Positions 24,890-37,285 of a DNA stretch of 64,000 nt are shown here, piece after piece (position 1 is the first letter of the stretch; the number at the start of each line of letters is the position of its first letter). The notes beneath the pieces are model-generated. The model ran no database searches. It was not told the DNA's origin and worked only from the letters and a program-made list of their open reading frames with translations. Made by a program: the position numbers and the translations under genes. Source of the stretch: an uncultured Bacteroidia bacterium (GTDB lineage: Bacteria; Bacteroidota; Bacteroidia; Bacteroidales; UBA932); contig CADCJX010000011.1 in the NCBI GenBank assembly GCA_902801885.1, forward strand, positions 1-64,000, in the 5' to 3' direction.

Positions 24890-27800
24890 ATGTCAAAAAA
24901 GACTAACAACAAGCGAATTGTATTCGCTACATCCAAGATTCTGGAATATCCTGACCTTCTGGAAGTTCAGTTGAAATCTTTCAAGGATTTCTTCCAGCTG
25001 GAAACGACACCTGAGAACAGGAAGAACGAAGGCCTCTTCCAGGTGTTCCAGGAGATATTCCCGATCGAAGACACGAGGAACAACTACAAGCTCGAGTTCA
25101 TCGACTATTTCATTGATCCCCCGCAGTATTCGATTGAAGAGTGTCTTGAAAGAGGACTTACCTACAATGTTCCTCTGAAGGCAAAACTCCGCCTTTCATG
25201 CACAGATCCGGAGCATGAGGACTTTGATACGAGAGTCCAGGACGTGTACCTCGGCAACATTCCTTACATGACCCCCGCCGGTACATTCGTCATCAACGGA
25301 TCAGAAAGAATTATCGTCTCGCAGCTGCACCGCTCCCCCGGAGTGTTCTTCGACCAGAGCATGCACGCGAACGGAACAAAGCTCTATTCAGCCAGGATCA
25401 TCCCCTTCAAAGGTTCCTGGATTGAATTCGCAACGGACATCAACAATGTCATGTACGCCTACATCGACCGCAAGAAGAAGTTGCCTGTGACAACCCTGCT
25501 GCGTGCGATCGGCTACAATTCAGACAAAGACATCATCGACATCTTCGGCCTGGCAGACGAAATCGAGGCCACTCCAGAAAGCCTCGAAGCCAATAAGGGA
25601 AGGAAGTTTGCAGCCAAGGTCCTGAAGACCTGGACAGAAGACTTCGAAGATGAGGACACCGGTGAGGTCATCCCCATCGAAAGGACGATCGCCATCGTAG
25701 AGAGAGGCGAGGTCCTCGACGACGACACTATCGCCAGGATAGGCGACACTGAAGTCAAGACCATTTTCCTTCAGAAGGATGAGGCTAATTCCAATGAATA
25801 TGCCATCATCTACAACACCCTCCAGAAGGACCCTACCAACACCGAAATCGAGGCTGTCAACTACATCTACAAACAGCTCCGCAATTCGGAACCGCCGGAT
25901 GAGGCTACTGCAAGGGATGTCATCGACAAGCTCTTCTTCTCAGAGAAGAGGTATGACCTCGGAATAGTCGGAAGGTTCCGCCTCAACAAGAAGCTCGGGC
26001 TCGGTACAGATCCCGAGGTCAGGGTGCTCACCAACAACGACATCATCGAGATCATCAAGTATCTCATCCAGCTGATCAACTCAAAGGCTACTGTAGACGA
26101 CATCGACCACCTGAGCAACAGGCGTGTACGTACTGTCGGTGAACAACTTGCGAACCAGTTCAGCGTGGGCCTCTCCAGGATGGCCAGGACCATCCGCGAA
26201 AGGATGAACGTTCGCGACAGCGAGCAGTTCAATCCTATCGACCTGATCAACGCCAAGACTCTCTCTTCCGTGATCAACTCATTCTTCGGCACCAGCCAGT
26301 TGAGTCAGTTCATGGACCAGACCAACCCTCTGGCTGAGATCACCCATAAGAGGCGTCTTTCCGCTCTCGGCCCCGGAGGTCTCTCCAGGGACAGGGCTGG
26401 ATTCGAGGTACGAGACGTTCACTACACGCATTATGGCCGTCTCTGCCCTATCGAGTCCCCTGAAGGTCCGAACATCGGTCTTATCTCTTCCCTCTGCGTC
26501 TATGCAAGGATCAACCAGCTCGGTTTCATCGAGACCCCCTACCGTGAGGTCCATGAGGGCAAGGTTGACCTGAGCGCAAAGGGATGGCACTACATGACCG
26601 CCGAGGAAGAGGAGAACAAGCTCGTCTCCCTCGCCAAGGTCAATATGGACAACAACGGTAACATTACCGACGACAGGATCCAGTGCCGCCTTGAGGCCGA
26701 CTTCCCGGTCGTTTCAAAGGAGCAGGTGGACTACATGGACGTGGCTCCGAACCAGATGGCTTCGGTCGCTGCCTCCCTCATTCCTTTCCTCGAGCATGAC
26801 GATGCCCACCGCGCCCTCATGGGAGCGAACATGATGCGTCAGGCCGTTCCGCTTCTTTCGCCCGAATCCCCTATCGTGGGAACCGGTCTTGAGGAGAGGG
26901 TCTGCCTTGACTCCAGGACTCAGTTCATCGCCGAGCGCAAGGGTGAAGTCACCTACGTCGATGCAAAGGAGATCCGCATCAAGTACGATAGGACCAACGA
27001 TGAAAGATTCGTTTCCTTCGCACCTGAAGAGACTGTCTACACTCTTCCTATCTACAGGAGGACCAACCAGAGCACAGTCGTGACCCTCAAGCCTATCGTC
27101 CGCAAGGGTGACAAGGTGGAGGCTGGACAGGTTCTCACCGAAGGCTATGCAACCCAGAACGGCGAACTCGCACTCGGCCGCAACCTCAAGGTCGCATTCA
27201 TGCCTTGGAAGGGTTACAACTATGAGGACGCTATCGTTCTATCCGAGGAGATGGTCAAGTGGGACATCCTCACTTCCGTCCATGTCGACGAGTACCTCAC
27301 AGAGGTCCGTGACACCAAGCGCGGAATGGAGGAACTCACTTCCGACATCCCCAACGTGAGTGAAGATGCGACCAAGGACCTTGACAAGCAGGGTATCATC
27401 CGCATCGGTGCCCATGTCGAGCCCGGTGACATCATGATCGGTAAGATCACCCCTAAGGGCGAGAGCGATCCTTCTCCGGAAGAAAAGCTCCTCAAAGCCA
27501 TCTTCGGTGACAAGGCCGGTGATGTCAAGGATGCTTCCCTCAAGGCCAATCCTTCACTGAGCGGTACAGTCATCAAGACAGCCCTCTACGCAAAGGCATC
27601 CAAGGAAGGCAACAGAAGGTCTGCAAAGTCCGATCAGAAGACCCGTCTTGAAGTTCTCCAGGAAGACTTCAACAAGAAGGCTGAGAAACTCTATGCCGAC
27701 TTCATCGGAAGGCTCGAGTTCCTCACCAACGGAAAGAAGAGCGCCGGTATCAGCGACCTCTACGGAGTCGAGATCATCCCCAAGGGGAAGGAAATCACCG

Positions 27801-28708
27801 CAGATAAGCTCAAGGGCATCGACTTCCAGAACATCAATTCCAGCAAGTGGACATCCGACAAGAACACCAACGCGATGATCCAGGACCTCATCAACAACTA
27901 CTGCATCACCTACAAAGTGTCTGAGGCAGAGTGCAAGAGGCAGATGGACAAGGTCAAGGTGGGTGACGAACTCCCTAACGGAGTCATGCAGCTCGCCAAG
28001 GTCTACATCGCCAAGAAGAGGAAGATCACCGTCGGTGACAAGATGGCCGGACGCCATGGTAACAAGGGTATCGTGGCCAAGATCGTCCGTCAGGAAGACA
28101 TGCCTTTCCTCGAGGACGGAACTCCTGTGGACATCGTCCTGAACCCTCTCGGCGTGCCTTCACGTATGAACCTCGGCCAGATCTACGAGACCGTCCTCGG
28201 TTGGGCGGGATCAAGGCTCGGCCTCAAGTTCAGCACCCCTATCTTCGACGGTGCCGACATCGATGAGATCTGCGCCTACACCGACAAGGCCGGCGTGCCT
28301 CGCTACGGCAAAACCCGCCTGCGTGACGGTGGTACCGGAGACTGGTTCGACCAGCCTGCAACCGTCGGCGTGATCTACATGATCAAGCTCGGTCACATGG
28401 TCGATGACAAGATGCACGCACGTTCCATAGGACCATATTCACTCATCACCCAGCAGCCTCTCGGCGGTAAGGCACAGTTCGGAGGCCAGAGGTTTGGAGA
28501 GATGGAGGTCTGGGCACTGGAGGCCTTCGGCGCCGCCAACGCCCTTCAGGAGATCCTCACGGTCAAGTCTGACGACGTGACCGGACGTTCAAAGACTTAT
28601 GAGGCAATCGTCAAGGGCGACCCGATGCCGACCCCCGGCATTCCCGAGTCTCTCAACGTGCTGCTCCACGAGCTCCGCGGACTTGGTCTCAAGGTCAGTT
28701 TGGATTAA
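24890..28708 (+). CDS. rpoB: RNA polymerase beta subunit
   Basis: A 1272-residue beta subunit, near the usual Bacteroidota length. It has the rifampicin region ([47 protein letters not shown], shown here only as a guide to about residues 465-510), the [11 protein letters not shown] segment, and the C-terminal clamp [24 protein letters not shown]. At the first rifampicin-contact positions the residues look like the sensitive type ([23 protein letters not shown]). Confidence 0.97.
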   Translation: MSKKTNNKRIVFATSKILEYPDLLEVQLKSFKDFFQLETTPENRKNEGLFQVFQEIFPIEDTRNNYKLEFIDYFIDPPQYSIEECLERGLTYNVPLKAKLRLSCTDPEHEDFDTRVQDVYLGNIPYMTPAGTFVINGSERIIVSQLHRSPGVFFDQSMHANGTKLYSARIIPFKGSWIEFATDINNVMYAYIDRKKKLPVTTLLRAIGYNSDKDIIDIFGLADEIEATPESLEANKGRKFAAKVLKTWTEDFEDEDTGEVIPIERTIAIVERGEVLDDDTIARIGDTEVKTIFLQKDEANSNEYAIIYNTLQKDPTNTEIEAVNYIYKQLRNSEPPDEATARDVIDKLFFSEKRYDLGIVGRFRLNKKLGLGTDPEVRVLTNNDIIEIIKYLIQLINSKATVDDIDHLSNRRVRTVGEQLANQFSVGLSRMARTIRERMNVRDSEQFNPIDLINAKTLSSVINSFFGTSQLSQFMDQTNPLAEITHKRRLSALGPGGLSRDRAGFEVRDVHYTHYGRLCPIESPEGPNIGLISSLCVYARINQLGFIETPYREVHEGKVDLSAKGWHYMTAEEEENKLVSLAKVNMDNNGNITDDRIQCRLEADFPVVSKEQVDYMDVAPNQMASVAASLIPFLEHDDAHRALMGANMMRQAVPLLSPESPIVGTGLEERVCLDSRTQFIAERKGEVTYVDAKEIRIKYDRTNDERFVSFAPEETVYTLPIYRRTNQSTVVTLKPIVRKGDKVEAGQVLTEGYATQNGELALGRNLKVAFMPWKGYNYEDAIVLSEEMVKWDILTSVHVDEYLTEVRDTKRGMEELTSDIPNVSEDATKDLDKQGIIRIGAHVEPGDIMIGKITPKGESDPSPEEKLLKAIFGDKAGDVKDASLKANPSLSGTVIKTALYAKASKEGNRRSAKSDQKTRLEVLQEDFNKKAEKLYADFIGRLEFLTNGKKSAGISDLYGVEIIPKGKEITADKLKGIDFQNINSSKWTSDKNTNAMIQDLINNYCITYKVSEAECKRQMDKVKVGDELPNGVMQLAKVYIAKKRKITVGDKMAGRHGNKGIVAKIVRQEDMPFLEDGTPVDIVLNPLGVPSRMNLGQIYETVLGWAGSRLGLKFSTPIFDGADIDEICAYTDKAGVPRYGKTRLRDGGTGDWFDQPATVGVIYMIKLGHMVDDKMHARSIGPYSLITQQPLGGKAQFGGQRFGEMEVWALEAFGAANALQEILTVKSDDVTGRSKTYEAIVKGDPMPTPGIPESLNVLLHELRGLGLKVSLD

Positions 28709-28732
28709 TCACTGGAAACCCGATTCAAGAAT

Positions 28733-31700
28733 ATGCCTACTTTCAATACAAAGGAAAACAAGGTCAAAAGCAATTTCTCGAGGATAAGCATCTCGCTGGC
28801 TTCACCCGAGGACATTTCCGCAAGGTCTTGCGGTGAGGTCCTGAAGCCGGAAACCGTCAACTACAGGACTTACAAGCCTGAAAGGGATGGTCTCTTCTGC
28901 GAGAAGATCTTCGGTCCCACAAAGGACTACGAGTGCTATTGCGGAAAGTACAAGAGGATCCGTTACCGCGGAATCGTCTGCGACAGGTGCGGTGTCGAAG
29001 TCACTGAGAAGAAAGTCCGCAGGGAAAGGATGGGCCACATCGCCCTCACCGTCCCCGTGGCACACATCTGGTACTTCAAGTCAGCTCCCAACAAGATTTC
29101 CGCCCTTCTGGGACTCCCGTCCAAGAAGCTCGAATCCGTCATCTACTATGAGAAATACATAGTCGTCAACCCTGGTGCAAGCGGTGTCGAAAAGATGGAG
29201 CTCCTCTCCGAGGATGAATATCTCGACGTACTCGCCAGGATCCCTGACAACGACAACCTTCCTGACGGCGATCCCAACAAGTTCGTCGCAAAGATGGGTG
29301 CCGAGGGTATCTACGACCTTCTCAAGGAGACCGACGTAGTGGAGCTCTCCAAGCAGCTCCGCCAGAGCATGCTCACCGAAACCTCCCAGCAGAGGAAGAC
29401 CGAAATGCTCAAGAGACTGAGCGTCGTCAAGTGGTTCCTGGAGTCCAAGGACGTCAACCGCCCGGAATGGATGATCATGAAGGTCATCCCCGTCATTCCG
29501 CCGGATCTCCGTCCTCTCGTTCCGCTCGATGGAGGCCGTTTCGCTACGACCGACCTCAACGACCTTTACAGAAGGGTCATCATCAGGAACAACCGTCTGA
29601 AGAAGCTCATCGAGATCAAGGCTCCCGAGGTCATTCTCCGCAATGAGAAGCGTATGCTCCAGGAAGCTGTCGACTCACTGTTCGACAACTCGAAGAAGTC
29701 CAGCGCTGTCAAGAGCGAGTCCAACAGGGCACTCAAGTCCCTTTCCGACTCTCTTAAGGGCAAGCAGGGACGCTTCCGCCAGAACCTCCTCGGTAAGCGT
29801 GTGGACTACTCCGCACGTTCGGTTATCGTCGTAGGTCCGGAACTGAACATGCATGAGTGCGGTCTGCCTAAGTTCATGGCAGCCGAGCTCTACAAGCCGT
29901 TCATCATCCGCAAGCTCATCGAAAGAGGAATCGTCAAGACTGTCAAGTCCGCAAAGAAGATAGTGGACAGGAAGGATCCCGTCATCTGGGACATCCTTGA
30001 GAACGTGATGAAGGGCCATCCGGTCCTCCTGAACCGTGCTCCTACCCTCCACAGGCTTGGTATCCAGGCATTCCAGCCCAGGATGATCGAAGGAAAGGCC
30101 ATCCAGCTTCACCCGCTCGCATGTACGGCTTTCAACGCCGACTTCGACGGTGACCAGATGGCTGTCCACCTCCCTCTTGGCAACGCTGCCATCATGGAGG
30201 CCCAGCTGCTCATGCTCGGTAGCCAGAACATCCTCAACCCGGCCAACGGTACCCCTATCACCGTTCCTTCACAGGACATGGTGCTTGGTCTGTACTACAT
30301 CACGAAGATCCGTCCCGGCGCCAAGGGCGAGGGAATGACCTTCTACGGACCCGAGGAAGTGATCGTCGCCTATGACGAGAAGGCAATTGACATGCATGCC
30401 AAGATCGGTGTGAGACTCCCTGTGGACAAGCAGGATGCCTCAAAGGGCGAGCATATCGTCCAGACCACTGCAGGACGCATCATCGTCAACCAGTACGTTC
30501 CCGAAGAGGTGCCCTATGTCAATGAGGTACTCGGAAAGAAGTCCCTCCGCAAGATCATCACCGAGGTCATCAAGTGCACCGGTGTCACCCGCACCGCTCA
30601 GTTCCTTGACGACATCAAGAACCTTGGTTATGACCAGGCATTCAGGGCTGGTATCTCCTTCAACCTCGGAGATGTCATCATCCCTATCGAGAAGTCAGAA
30701 CTCATCGAGCAGGGCTACAAGCAGGTCGAGGAAGTCAAGAACAATTATGCGATGGGCTTCATCACCAACAACGAGCGCTACAACAAGGTCATCGACCTCT
30801 GGACTTCAATAGACAACCGACTCACCGGAATCGTCGAGAAGCAGATCTCCGCAGACCAGCAGGGCTTCAACCCGGTCTACATGATGCTGGATTCCGGAGC
30901 CCGTGGTTCAACACAGCAGATCAAGCAGCTTTGCGGCATGCGTGGCCTTATGGCAAAGCCGCAGAAGTCCGGTGCTTCAGGAGCCGAGATCATCGAGAAC
31001 CCTATCATCTCCAACCTTAAGGAAGGAATGACAGTGCTCGAGTATTTCATCTCGACCCACGGTGCCCGTAAGGGTCTGGCCGATACCGCTCTCAAGACTG
31101 CTGACGCAGGTTACCTCACCCGCCGTCTGGTCGACGTCTCCCACGACGTCATCATCACGGAAGAGGACTGCGGCACACTCAGGGGCCTTATCGCCACTGC
31201 AATCAAGAACAAGGACGAGATCGTCGAGTCACTCGGAGAGAGGATTCTCGGTCGTACTTCCGTTCACGATATATTCAACCCTCTCACAGGAGAACTCATC
31301 ATCAAGGCCGGCGAAGAGATCCGCGAGGACACTGCCAACCTGATTGATTCCCTCCCTATCGAGCAGGTCGAGATCCGTTCCGTCCTCACTTGCGAGTCCC
31401 GTCACGGAGTCTGCGCCAAGTGCTACGGCCGTAACCTCGCTACCAGCCGCATGGTTGAGAAGGGAGAGGTCGTCGGTGTCATCGCCGCACAGTCCATCGG
31501 TGAGCCTGGTACACAGCTTACGCTCCGTACCTTCCACGTCGGTGGTACCGCATCCAGCACTGCAGCCGATTCTTCAATCGAGTCCAAGTACGACGGTAAG
31601 CTCGTGTTCGAGGAGCTCAGGACTATCCAGAAGACCGATGAAGACGGCTCAGTCCAGGAAATCGTGGTCAGCCGTATGACCGAGGTCAGCATCATAGACG

Positions 31701-32983
31701 AGAACACAGGTATCACCTATTCCCACTATGACGTGCCCTACGGTTCAAGGCTCTACTTCAAGGATGGCGACAAGATCAAGAAGGGCGACCTCCTCTGCGA
31801 ATGGGATCCGTACAACGCTACGACCATCGTCGAGAACGCCGGTAGGGTCCAGTACGACAACCTCATCGAAGGTGTTACCTACCGTGAGGAGATCTCCGAC
31901 GAGTTCGCTGTCAACAAGGACAAGGTCATCATCGAAGCAAAGGACAAGACCCGCAACCCGTCAATCATCATCGTCGACGAGGAAGGCAACCAGGTCAGGC
32001 AGTACAACCTGCCGGTGGGTGCCCACATCATCCCGAACAATGGTGACACTGTGGGTGTCGGTGATGTGATCATCAAGATCCCTCGCGCCATCGGTAAGTC
32101 CAGCGATATCACGGGAGGTCTCCCGAGGGTCACTGAACTCTTCGAGGCCAGGACTCCTTCCGCCCCTGCTATCCTCTCCGAGATCAACGGAGAAGTGCTC
32201 ATGGGCAAGGTCAAGAGGGGTAACCGCGAGATCATCGTCAAGAACAAGGCAGGTAACGAGAAGCACTATCTCGTGCCCACGACCAAGCAGATCCTTGTCC
32301 AGGAGAATGACTACGTCAAGGCCGGCACCAAGCTGTCCGACGGCGGAATCTCTCCTACCGACATTCTCAACATCCTCGGACCGGTCAAGGCTCAGGACTA
32401 CATCGTCAACGAAGTCCAGGCCGTCTACCGTCTCCAGGGTGTGAAGATCAACGACAAGCACTTCGAGATCATCGTCCGCCAGATGATGCGCAAGGTCCAG
32501 ATAACCGATCCCGGTGACACCGAATTCCTCAATGAGGAGCTCGTGGACAAATGGGATTTCATGGATGCCAACGACAGGATCTTCGGCAAGTCCTACATCC
32601 TCGATGCAGGTGACAGCCAGAAGTTCATGCAGGGCGACATCATTGATGCCCGCGACATGAGGAACGAGAATTCTTCACTTGACCGTCAGGGCTTGAAGAT
32701 GATGGTGGTCCGCGATGCGAAACCCGCTACGGCCAAGCTCGTGCTCCAGGGTATCACCAGGGCTGCTCTACGCACCAACAGCTTCATCTCCGCGGCTTCC
32801 TTCCAGGAGACCACCAAGGTGCTCAGCGAGGCTGCGATCAGGGCTCGCGTGGACTACCTCGAAGGCCTTAAGGAGAACGTCATCTGCGGTCATCTCATTC
32901 CGGCCGGTACCGGTCAGAAGGAGTTCCAGGACATCCTGGTCGGCCGCAAGGACGAGTACGAGGCAGAGATGAACGAACTCTAG
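28733..32983 (+). CDS. rpoC: RNA polymerase beta' subunit
   Basis: A 1416-residue beta' subunit. The N-terminal zinc site is CYCGKYKR...CDRCGVEV, the catalytic magnesium loop is [12 protein letters not shown], and the second zinc site is formed by CGTLRG...[16 protein letters not shown]. The trigger-loop area ([17 protein letters not shown]) is intact. It lies 24 bases after rpoB and ends before a strong terminator. Confidence 0.97.
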   Translation: MPTFNTKENKVKSNFSRISISLASPEDISARSCGEVLKPETVNYRTYKPERDGLFCEKIFGPTKDYECYCGKYKRIRYRGIVCDRCGVEVTEKKVRRERMGHIALTVPVAHIWYFKSAPNKISALLGLPSKKLESVIYYEKYIVVNPGASGVEKMELLSEDEYLDVLARIPDNDNLPDGDPNKFVAKMGAEGIYDLLKETDVVELSKQLRQSMLTETSQQRKTEMLKRLSVVKWFLESKDVNRPEWMIMKVIPVIPPDLRPLVPLDGGRFATTDLNDLYRRVIIRNNRLKKLIEIKAPEVILRNEKRMLQEAVDSLFDNSKKSSAVKSESNRALKSLSDSLKGKQGRFRQNLLGKRVDYSARSVIVVGPELNMHECGLPKFMAAELYKPFIIRKLIERGIVKTVKSAKKIVDRKDPVIWDILENVMKGHPVLLNRAPTLHRLGIQAFQPRMIEGKAIQLHPLACTAFNADFDGDQMAVHLPLGNAAIMEAQLLMLGSQNILNPANGTPITVPSQDMVLGLYYITKIRPGAKGEGMTFYGPEEVIVAYDEKAIDMHAKIGVRLPVDKQDASKGEHIVQTTAGRIIVNQYVPEEVPYVNEVLGKKSLRKIITEVIKCTGVTRTAQFLDDIKNLGYDQAFRAGISFNLGDVIIPIEKSELIEQGYKQVEEVKNNYAMGFITNNERYNKVIDLWTSIDNRLTGIVEKQISADQQGFNPVYMMLDSGARGSTQQIKQLCGMRGLMAKPQKSGASGAEIIENPIISNLKEGMTVLEYFISTHGARKGLADTALKTADAGYLTRRLVDVSHDVIITEEDCGTLRGLIATAIKNKDEIVESLGERILGRTSVHDIFNPLTGELIIKAGEEIREDTANLIDSLPIEQVEIRSVLTCESRHGVCAKCYGRNLATSRMVEKGEVVGVIAAQSIGEPGTQLTLRTFHVGGTASSTAADSSIESKYDGKLVFEELRTIQKTDEDGSVQEIVVSRMTEVSIIDENTGITYSHYDVPYGSRLYFKDGDKIKKGDLLCEWDPYNATTIVENAGRVQYDNLIEGVTYREEISDEFAVNKDKVIIEAKDKTRNPSIIIVDEEGNQVRQYNLPVGAHIIPNNGDTVGVGDVIIKIPRAIGKSSDITGGLPRVTELFEARTPSAPAILSEINGEVLMGKVKRGNREIIVKNKAGNEKHYLVPTTKQILVQENDYVKAGTKLSDGGISPTDILNILGPVKAQDYIVNEVQAVYRLQGVKINDKHFEIIVRQMMRKVQITDPGDTEFLNEELVDKWDFMDANDRIFGKSYILDAGDSQKFMQGDIIDARDMRNENSSLDRQGLKMMVVRDAKPATAKLVLQGITRAALRTNSFISAASFQETTKVLSEAAIRARVDYLEGLKENVICGHLIPAGTGQKEFQDILVGRKDEYEAEMNEL

Positions 32984-33005
32984 GATCATCCTACATAGCT
33001 TTTGA

Positions 33006-33040
33006 AGAGCGACTGATATTCATTTATCAGTCGCTCTTTT
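33006..33040 (+). terminator. Terminator of the rpoBC operon
   Basis: Perfect 13-bp stem AGAGCGACTGATA/TATCAGTCGCTCT with loop TTCATT, then a T-run, 22 bases after the rpoC stop. Confidence 0.88.
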
Positions 33041-33157
33041 TATTTGGGATTTCGTCTATTGAAACTGGGCGTTGGTCGAGAATAGCGATTTGAGGAATGG
33101 TAAGCGCACAAAATTTGATTTCGGGAAAGACCATTAACCCCCTAAAATGCACTCGCG

Positions 33158-35290
33158 ATGAGATCATTTGGCAAAACATGGATGATAATCCCTCTGGCCG
33201 CATTGGTCCTGAGCTGCGCAGGAGACCTGATCACTCTGGATGAATCAGAGTACAGCGGTGGCAGTAAGAAGTCAACACTTATCGATCCCGAACTGGCATG
33301 GAGCTCTTCTTCATGTGAAGCGCAGATGGGATCAGAGAATTCTTTCCCGACCCTTACCAACAAATACGGGGTCAACGTAAAATATTCATCATCGAACACG
33401 GGAGTAGCCACAATCTCCTCGAGCGGCTCAGTGAGCCTGATAGCATCTGGAACCGCAATAATTACCGCTTCGTCCGACGAAGACGGAACCTACGAGGATG
33501 CCAGCGTATCCTACAGCCTGAAAGTCTCAGCCGCAGATTCTGCAAGTGACGGCCAGGAAGAGGAGGACAGTGAGCCCACCCAGGGCAGCGTCCCCGAAGG
33601 AGATGACGGGGAAGGTACTTTCACCTTCAGTTCGACGGGAGACACCTCCTCGCAGGATGACATATTCAATTCTTCCTTCACCCGAAAGATTACGATCACA
33701 TATTCATCGGAAGGAAACGCCAGCGTCTCCGGCGACGATGAAGGCTTCGTGAAAGTCAGAGGAGGCCAGGTCACCGTCAACAACACCGGTGAGGAAGCCA
33801 TCGTCTACGTACTGACAGGCACGACCACAAACGGCTTCTTCAAGCTCTACAGTTCGAGGAAACAGGCGATCATTCTCAACGGAGTTTCGATCACCAATCC
33901 CAACGGTGCGGCGATCAACGTCCAGAGCGGGAAGAGGACCTTCGTACTTGTAGAAGGCAGCAACACCCTGTCCGACGGATCCTCGGCATCCTATTCGACA
34001 TCTGATGAAGAAGACATGAAGGCCGTCTTCTTCGGTGAAGGCCAACTCGTGTTCAGCGGCTCAGGATCCCTTACCGTCAAGGCCCAGAACAAGCAAGGCA
34101 AGTCCGGAATCGTCTCCGACGACTACGTACGGCTCATGTCCAGCCCGACCATAAAGGTAACATCCGGCAGCTCGGCCGGTCATGGATTGCGTGGAAAGGA
34201 ATATGTCCAGATCTCTTCAGGAACCCTTGGAATAAACACCTCCGCTGCCATGAAGAAAGGCATCGGTTCCGATGACTATGTGCTCGTGGAAGGAGGAAAT
34301 ACCACTATCGACGTGAGCGGCGGAGTCGCCTACGATTCCGACGACCAGGAGTACAAGGGATCTGCCGGCATCAAGGCGGACAATTACTTCGGCATGACCG
34401 GAGGAACTGTCACAATCACAAACAGCGGCAATGGAGGAAAGGGTATCAGCGCAGGAAGTTACGACTATGACGCAACCAACCATACCCTCTCCGACAGCTA
34501 CATCTCCGGCGGAAATCTCACCATAACCACCACAGGAAGCGAATCCAACGACGTGTCTTCCAAGGGAATAAAGATTGGCTACAAGGAAGCGGTTTCAGGA
34601 AGCGGAAGATACGTCACCTACAGCTGTGCCGGCAACATGAACGTCAGTGGAGGATCCATTGTGGTCAAGGTCTCAAAGAGCGAAGGCTTCGAGGTGAAAG
34701 GCAAGCTCACCTTTACCGGAGGAGACACCTACGTCTATTCAAGCGCAGACGATGCCATCAACTCCCAGGGAGAGATGAACATCAACAACGGCTATGTCTG
34801 TGCGATCTCAACCCAGAATGATGCGATCGACTGTAACAGCAATCTCAAGATAAACGGAGGATATGTCTACGCGGTGACCACCAAGGGTTCGCCCGAAGTC
34901 GCCATCGATGCCAACACCGAGGGAGGCCACAAGCTCTACATTAACAGCGGAGCAACGGTTGTCGCCTACGGAGGCCTTGAAAGCGGAGCGTCACTGGCTC
35001 AGGCATGCTACACCATGGGTGTCACATCCGGCGGCTACAACTGCCTTAAGGACAAGTCAGGAAACATCCTTGCCGTGTTCAAGGCTCCTAACGTGTCTTC
35101 AATGGTAGTCTCTGCCCCGTCCCTGGCATCGGCGATGAAAGGGATAAACATCAACGGAGGCACCAGCCATCTCCAGGGTTACTGGATCGAGAAGCCTGCT
35201 GTTTCCGGAGGCTCTACTGCCACCCTTGGCACCTATTCCGGAGGAAACGGAGGACCTGGAGGTCAAGGCGGCCCCGGTGCAAGATGGTAA
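33158..35290 (+). CDS. Lipoprotein with Ig-like domain and Cthe_2159-type beta-helix
   Basis: A 710-residue surface protein. Residues 1-20 are a lipoprotein signal (AALVLSC, Cys20). Residues about 40-125 look like a bacterial Ig-like (BIG2) domain (VKYSSSNTGVATISSSGSVSLIASGTAIITAS). An acidic linker rich in Ser, Asp and Glu follows. From about 165 on are repeated beta-helix coils (VRGGQVTVNNTG, ILNGVSITNPNGAAINVQSGK, GNTTIDVSGG, MTGGTVTITNSG) that match the Cthe_2159 carbohydrate-binding family. The tail GGNGGPGGQGGPGARW is Gly-rich. The founding member from Clostridium thermocellum binds cellulose and pectin-like sugars. Here it precedes VTC and DUF4956 genes. Confidence 0.75.
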   Translation: MRSFGKTWMIIPLAALVLSCAGDLITLDESEYSGGSKKSTLIDPELAWSSSSCEAQMGSENSFPTLTNKYGVNVKYSSSNTGVATISSSGSVSLIASGTAIITASSDEDGTYEDASVSYSLKVSAADSASDGQEEEDSEPTQGSVPEGDDGEGTFTFSSTGDTSSQDDIFNSSFTRKITITYSSEGNASVSGDDEGFVKVRGGQVTVNNTGEEAIVYVLTGTTTNGFFKLYSSRKQAIILNGVSITNPNGAAINVQSGKRTFVLVEGSNTLSDGSSASYSTSDEEDMKAVFFGEGQLVFSGSGSLTVKAQNKQGKSGIVSDDYVRLMSSPTIKVTSGSSAGHGLRGKEYVQISSGTLGINTSAAMKKGIGSDDYVLVEGGNTTIDVSGGVAYDSDDQEYKGSAGIKADNYFGMTGGTVTITNSGNGGKGISAGSYDYDATNHTLSDSYISGGNLTITTTGSESNDVSSKGIKIGYKEAVSGSGRYVTYSCAGNMNVSGGSIVVKVSKSEGFEVKGKLTFTGGDTYVYSSADDAINSQGEMNINNGYVCAISTQNDAIDCNSNLKINGGYVYAVTTKGSPEVAIDANTEGGHKLYINSGATVVAYGGLESGASLAQACYTMGVTSGGYNCLKDKSGNILAVFKAPNVSSMVVSAPSLASAMKGININGGTSHLQGYWIEKPAVSGGSTATLGTYSGGNGGPGGQGGPGARW

Positions 35291-35305
35291 GGATCATTAA
35301 ACCCG

Positions 35306-35725
35306 ATGAATATGAAAAAGCATATTATATTCTTCGCAATGGCGCTCCTGGCATGCTTTCCCGCAATCGCCCAGAACAACAGCGACCAGAAGATCAACAA
35401 GAAGAACCTTGTGATCAAGGAATGGAACACCAGCGCAAAGGGAGCCAGGACACTTGACCATACCACCATCTTCTCCCCGGAGGGCAGGAAGATAGAGGAG
35501 ACGGAATACGATTCTTTCGGAAAGCAGAAGTGGCGCAAGCGTTTTGAATATGGTTCCGACGGCAAGGTCAGCCTCGAACTGCTCTACAACGAGAACAACC
35601 GTCTCGTAAATTTCAAGAAATTCGAATTCAATGAGTTCGGACGGAAGATAATCCAGTACACCTACGACCCGAAAGGCAAACTGACATCAACAAAGATCTA
35701 CGAATATATTTCCGAAGATGCCTGA
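35306..35725 (+). CDS. Small exported protein with YD/YwqK-like repeats
   Basis: A 139-residue protein with a cleavable signal (KKHIIFFAMALLACFPAIAQ). The mature part has repeated strand-turn units: FSPEGRKIEETEYDSFGKQKW, RFEYGSDGKVSLELLYNENNRLVNF and FEFNEFGRKIIQYTYDPKGKLTSTKIYEY. These resemble the repeats of YwqK or RHS-like proteins. Function unknown. The start may be 35306 or 35312. It overlaps the VTC gene by 8 bases, so the two are probably translated together. Confidence 0.6.
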   Translation: MNMKKHIIFFAMALLACFPAIAQNNSDQKINKKNLVIKEWNTSAKGARTLDHTTIFSPEGRKIEETEYDSFGKQKWRKRFEYGSDGKVSLELLYNENNRLVNFKKFEFNEFGRKIIQYTYDPKGKLTSTKIYEYISEDA

Positions 35726-36518
35726 GACCCGGCACATAACGATTGACGAAGCGGTGGAGTCCTTCCGACCGATAACCCTCGAGGAGATGGACTCCATCAA
35801 ACTGATGAACCGCATCGACACGAAGTACCTGACTGACGAGGCTACCCTTGCCCAGGTACTTTCGGATGCCGCAGAATCCGGCTATCGTGCCCTGGTCACC
35901 GGCGGGACAATGGTAAGTCCCTACCATTCCGTCTACTACGACACCCCGGGACTCAAGATGTTCTCCGACCATCACAACAAGCGCCTCACCAGGCAGAAAG
36001 TCCGTACAAGGGTCTATGTCAACTCTGGTGATGCCTACCTTGAAATAAAGAGGAAGAACAACACGGGTCGTACGAAGAAAAAACGCATCAGGATCCCGCT
36101 GGACGAGATGGAAGGATTCGCAAGTGATGAAACTGCGACAGCTTACCTGGAAAGCCATTCGGACTTCACTGCCGATGGCATCTCCCCTGAACTCTCCACT
36201 GATTTCCGAAGGATAACCCTTGTCAATCCCGAGAAAACGGAAAGGCTCACAATTGACACTTGCCTGGAATTCAGCAATTTCCGCAACAATAGCAAAGTGT
36301 CGCTCCAAGACGCCGTGGTCATAGAATTGAAGCAGGATGGAAGGGCTTCGAGCAGGATGAAGGGAATCCTCCTGGACCATAGGGTGAAGCCCGTCAGGAT
36401 CAGCAAATACTGCATCGGGGTCACCCTCACGGAACCGGAAGTCAAAAGCGGACGCTTCAAGGAGAAAGTCCGGACAATAGAAAAGACAATTAAAAAGAAG
36501 ATAATAGTTCAATCATGA
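35718..36518 (+). CDS. VTC-domain (polyphosphate polymerase-like) protein
   Basis: A 266-residue protein made of one VTC domain with no membrane helices. The tunnel-fold residues typical of the family are visible: RIDTKY at 32-37, VYYDTPG at 72-78, KVRTRVY at 94-100, YLEIKRK at 107-113, TKKKRIRIPL near 119-128, VVIELKQDG near 220 and ISKYCIGV near 240. In yeast Vtc4 this domain makes polyphosphate from ATP; in bacteria the activity of stand-alone copies is poorly known. It overlaps the DUF4956 gene by 4 bases, which suggests that the two products work together at the membrane. Confidence 0.82.
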   Translation: MPETRHITIDEAVESFRPITLEEMDSIKLMNRIDTKYLTDEATLAQVLSDAAESGYRALVTGGTMVSPYHSVYYDTPGLKMFSDHHNKRLTRQKVRTRVYVNSGDAYLEIKRKNNTGRTKKKRIRIPLDEMEGFASDETATAYLESHSDFTADGISPELSTDFRRITLVNPEKTERLTIDTCLEFSNFRNNSKVSLQDAVVIELKQDGRASSRMKGILLDHRVKPVRISKYCIGVTLTEPEVKSGRFKEKVRTIEKTIKKKIIVQS

Positions 36519-37282
36519 TTACAATGCAAGACCTGGGTGACTACACCCTAGCTGATGAAGACCTCCTGGACGTCCAGACCATCACGGATGCCATGATGGC
36601 CACCGGCCAGAGCATCACCGAACTGGCCATACGTTTCTTCCTGAACCTTATGGTGTGCTGGATCCTGATCCAGTTCTTCTACTACCGCAAGAGCCGGAGG
36701 CGTGACTACTACTTTACCTTTATGGTGTTCTCTTCAGCCATGCTGATGCTCCTCTACATTATGGGCAATGTGGAAGTCGGTGTCGGCCTGACCCTTGGCC
36801 TCTTCGCGATCTTCGGGGTCATCCGCTACCGCACCGAGACAGTGCCGATCAGGGAGATGACCTACCTCTTCGTGATCATAGCACTTGCAGCCATGAACGG
36901 CCTGGCCCCCGTCTACAAGCTCACAGGCGCAGCCTCATCCAACCCTCATTACGTTCTTTCTGCATGGACGGTTGCCGTCATGCTTATTGCCAACGCCCTG
37001 GTAATCTGCCTGATCTGGGTGCTCGAAAGCGAAAGACTGCTCAAACACACATCCACAAAGCTGGTACTTTACGACAGGATCGAACTCATCGTACCCGAAA
37101 GAAGGGCGGAGCTGATCGCCGACCTGGAGAAACGCATCGGGATCAAGGTCGACAACCTCGAGATCGGCCATGTGGATTTCCTCAAGGACGCCGCCTTCAT
37201 CAAGGTTTACTACACGCTCGGGAAAGGCGAAAATGCCACGATCGACAATCTCGTGAAGGCAAAGGATTTCGTAGAACAGTAA
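36515..37282 (+). CDS. DUF4956 family membrane protein
   Basis: A 255-residue protein with about five helices: 40-57, 66-83, 88-104, 115-131 and 148-170, and a soluble C-terminal part at 171-255. The segment VGLTLGLFAIFGVIRYRTETVPIREMTYLFVIIALAAMNGL is the DUF4956 core, with the conserved RYRTxxxPxREMTYLF. The C-terminal domain (RIELIVPERRAELIADLEKRIGIKVDNLEIGHVDFLKDAAFIKVYY) is similar in shape to those of small channel or carrier regulators. It is coupled to the VTC gene. A role in moving or sensing the VTC product is inference. Confidence 0.82.
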   Translation: MITMQDLGDYTLADEDLLDVQTITDAMMATGQSITELAIRFFLNLMVCWILIQFFYYRKSRRRDYYFTFMVFSSAMLMLLYIMGNVEVGVGLTLGLFAIFGVIRYRTETVPIREMTYLFVIIALAAMNGLAPVYKLTGAASSNPHYVLSAWTVAVMLIANALVICLIWVLESERLLKHTSTKLVLYDRIELIVPERRAELIADLEKRIGIKVDNLEIGHVDFLKDAAFIKVYYTLGKGENATIDNLVKAKDFVEQ

Positions 37283-37285
37283 GCC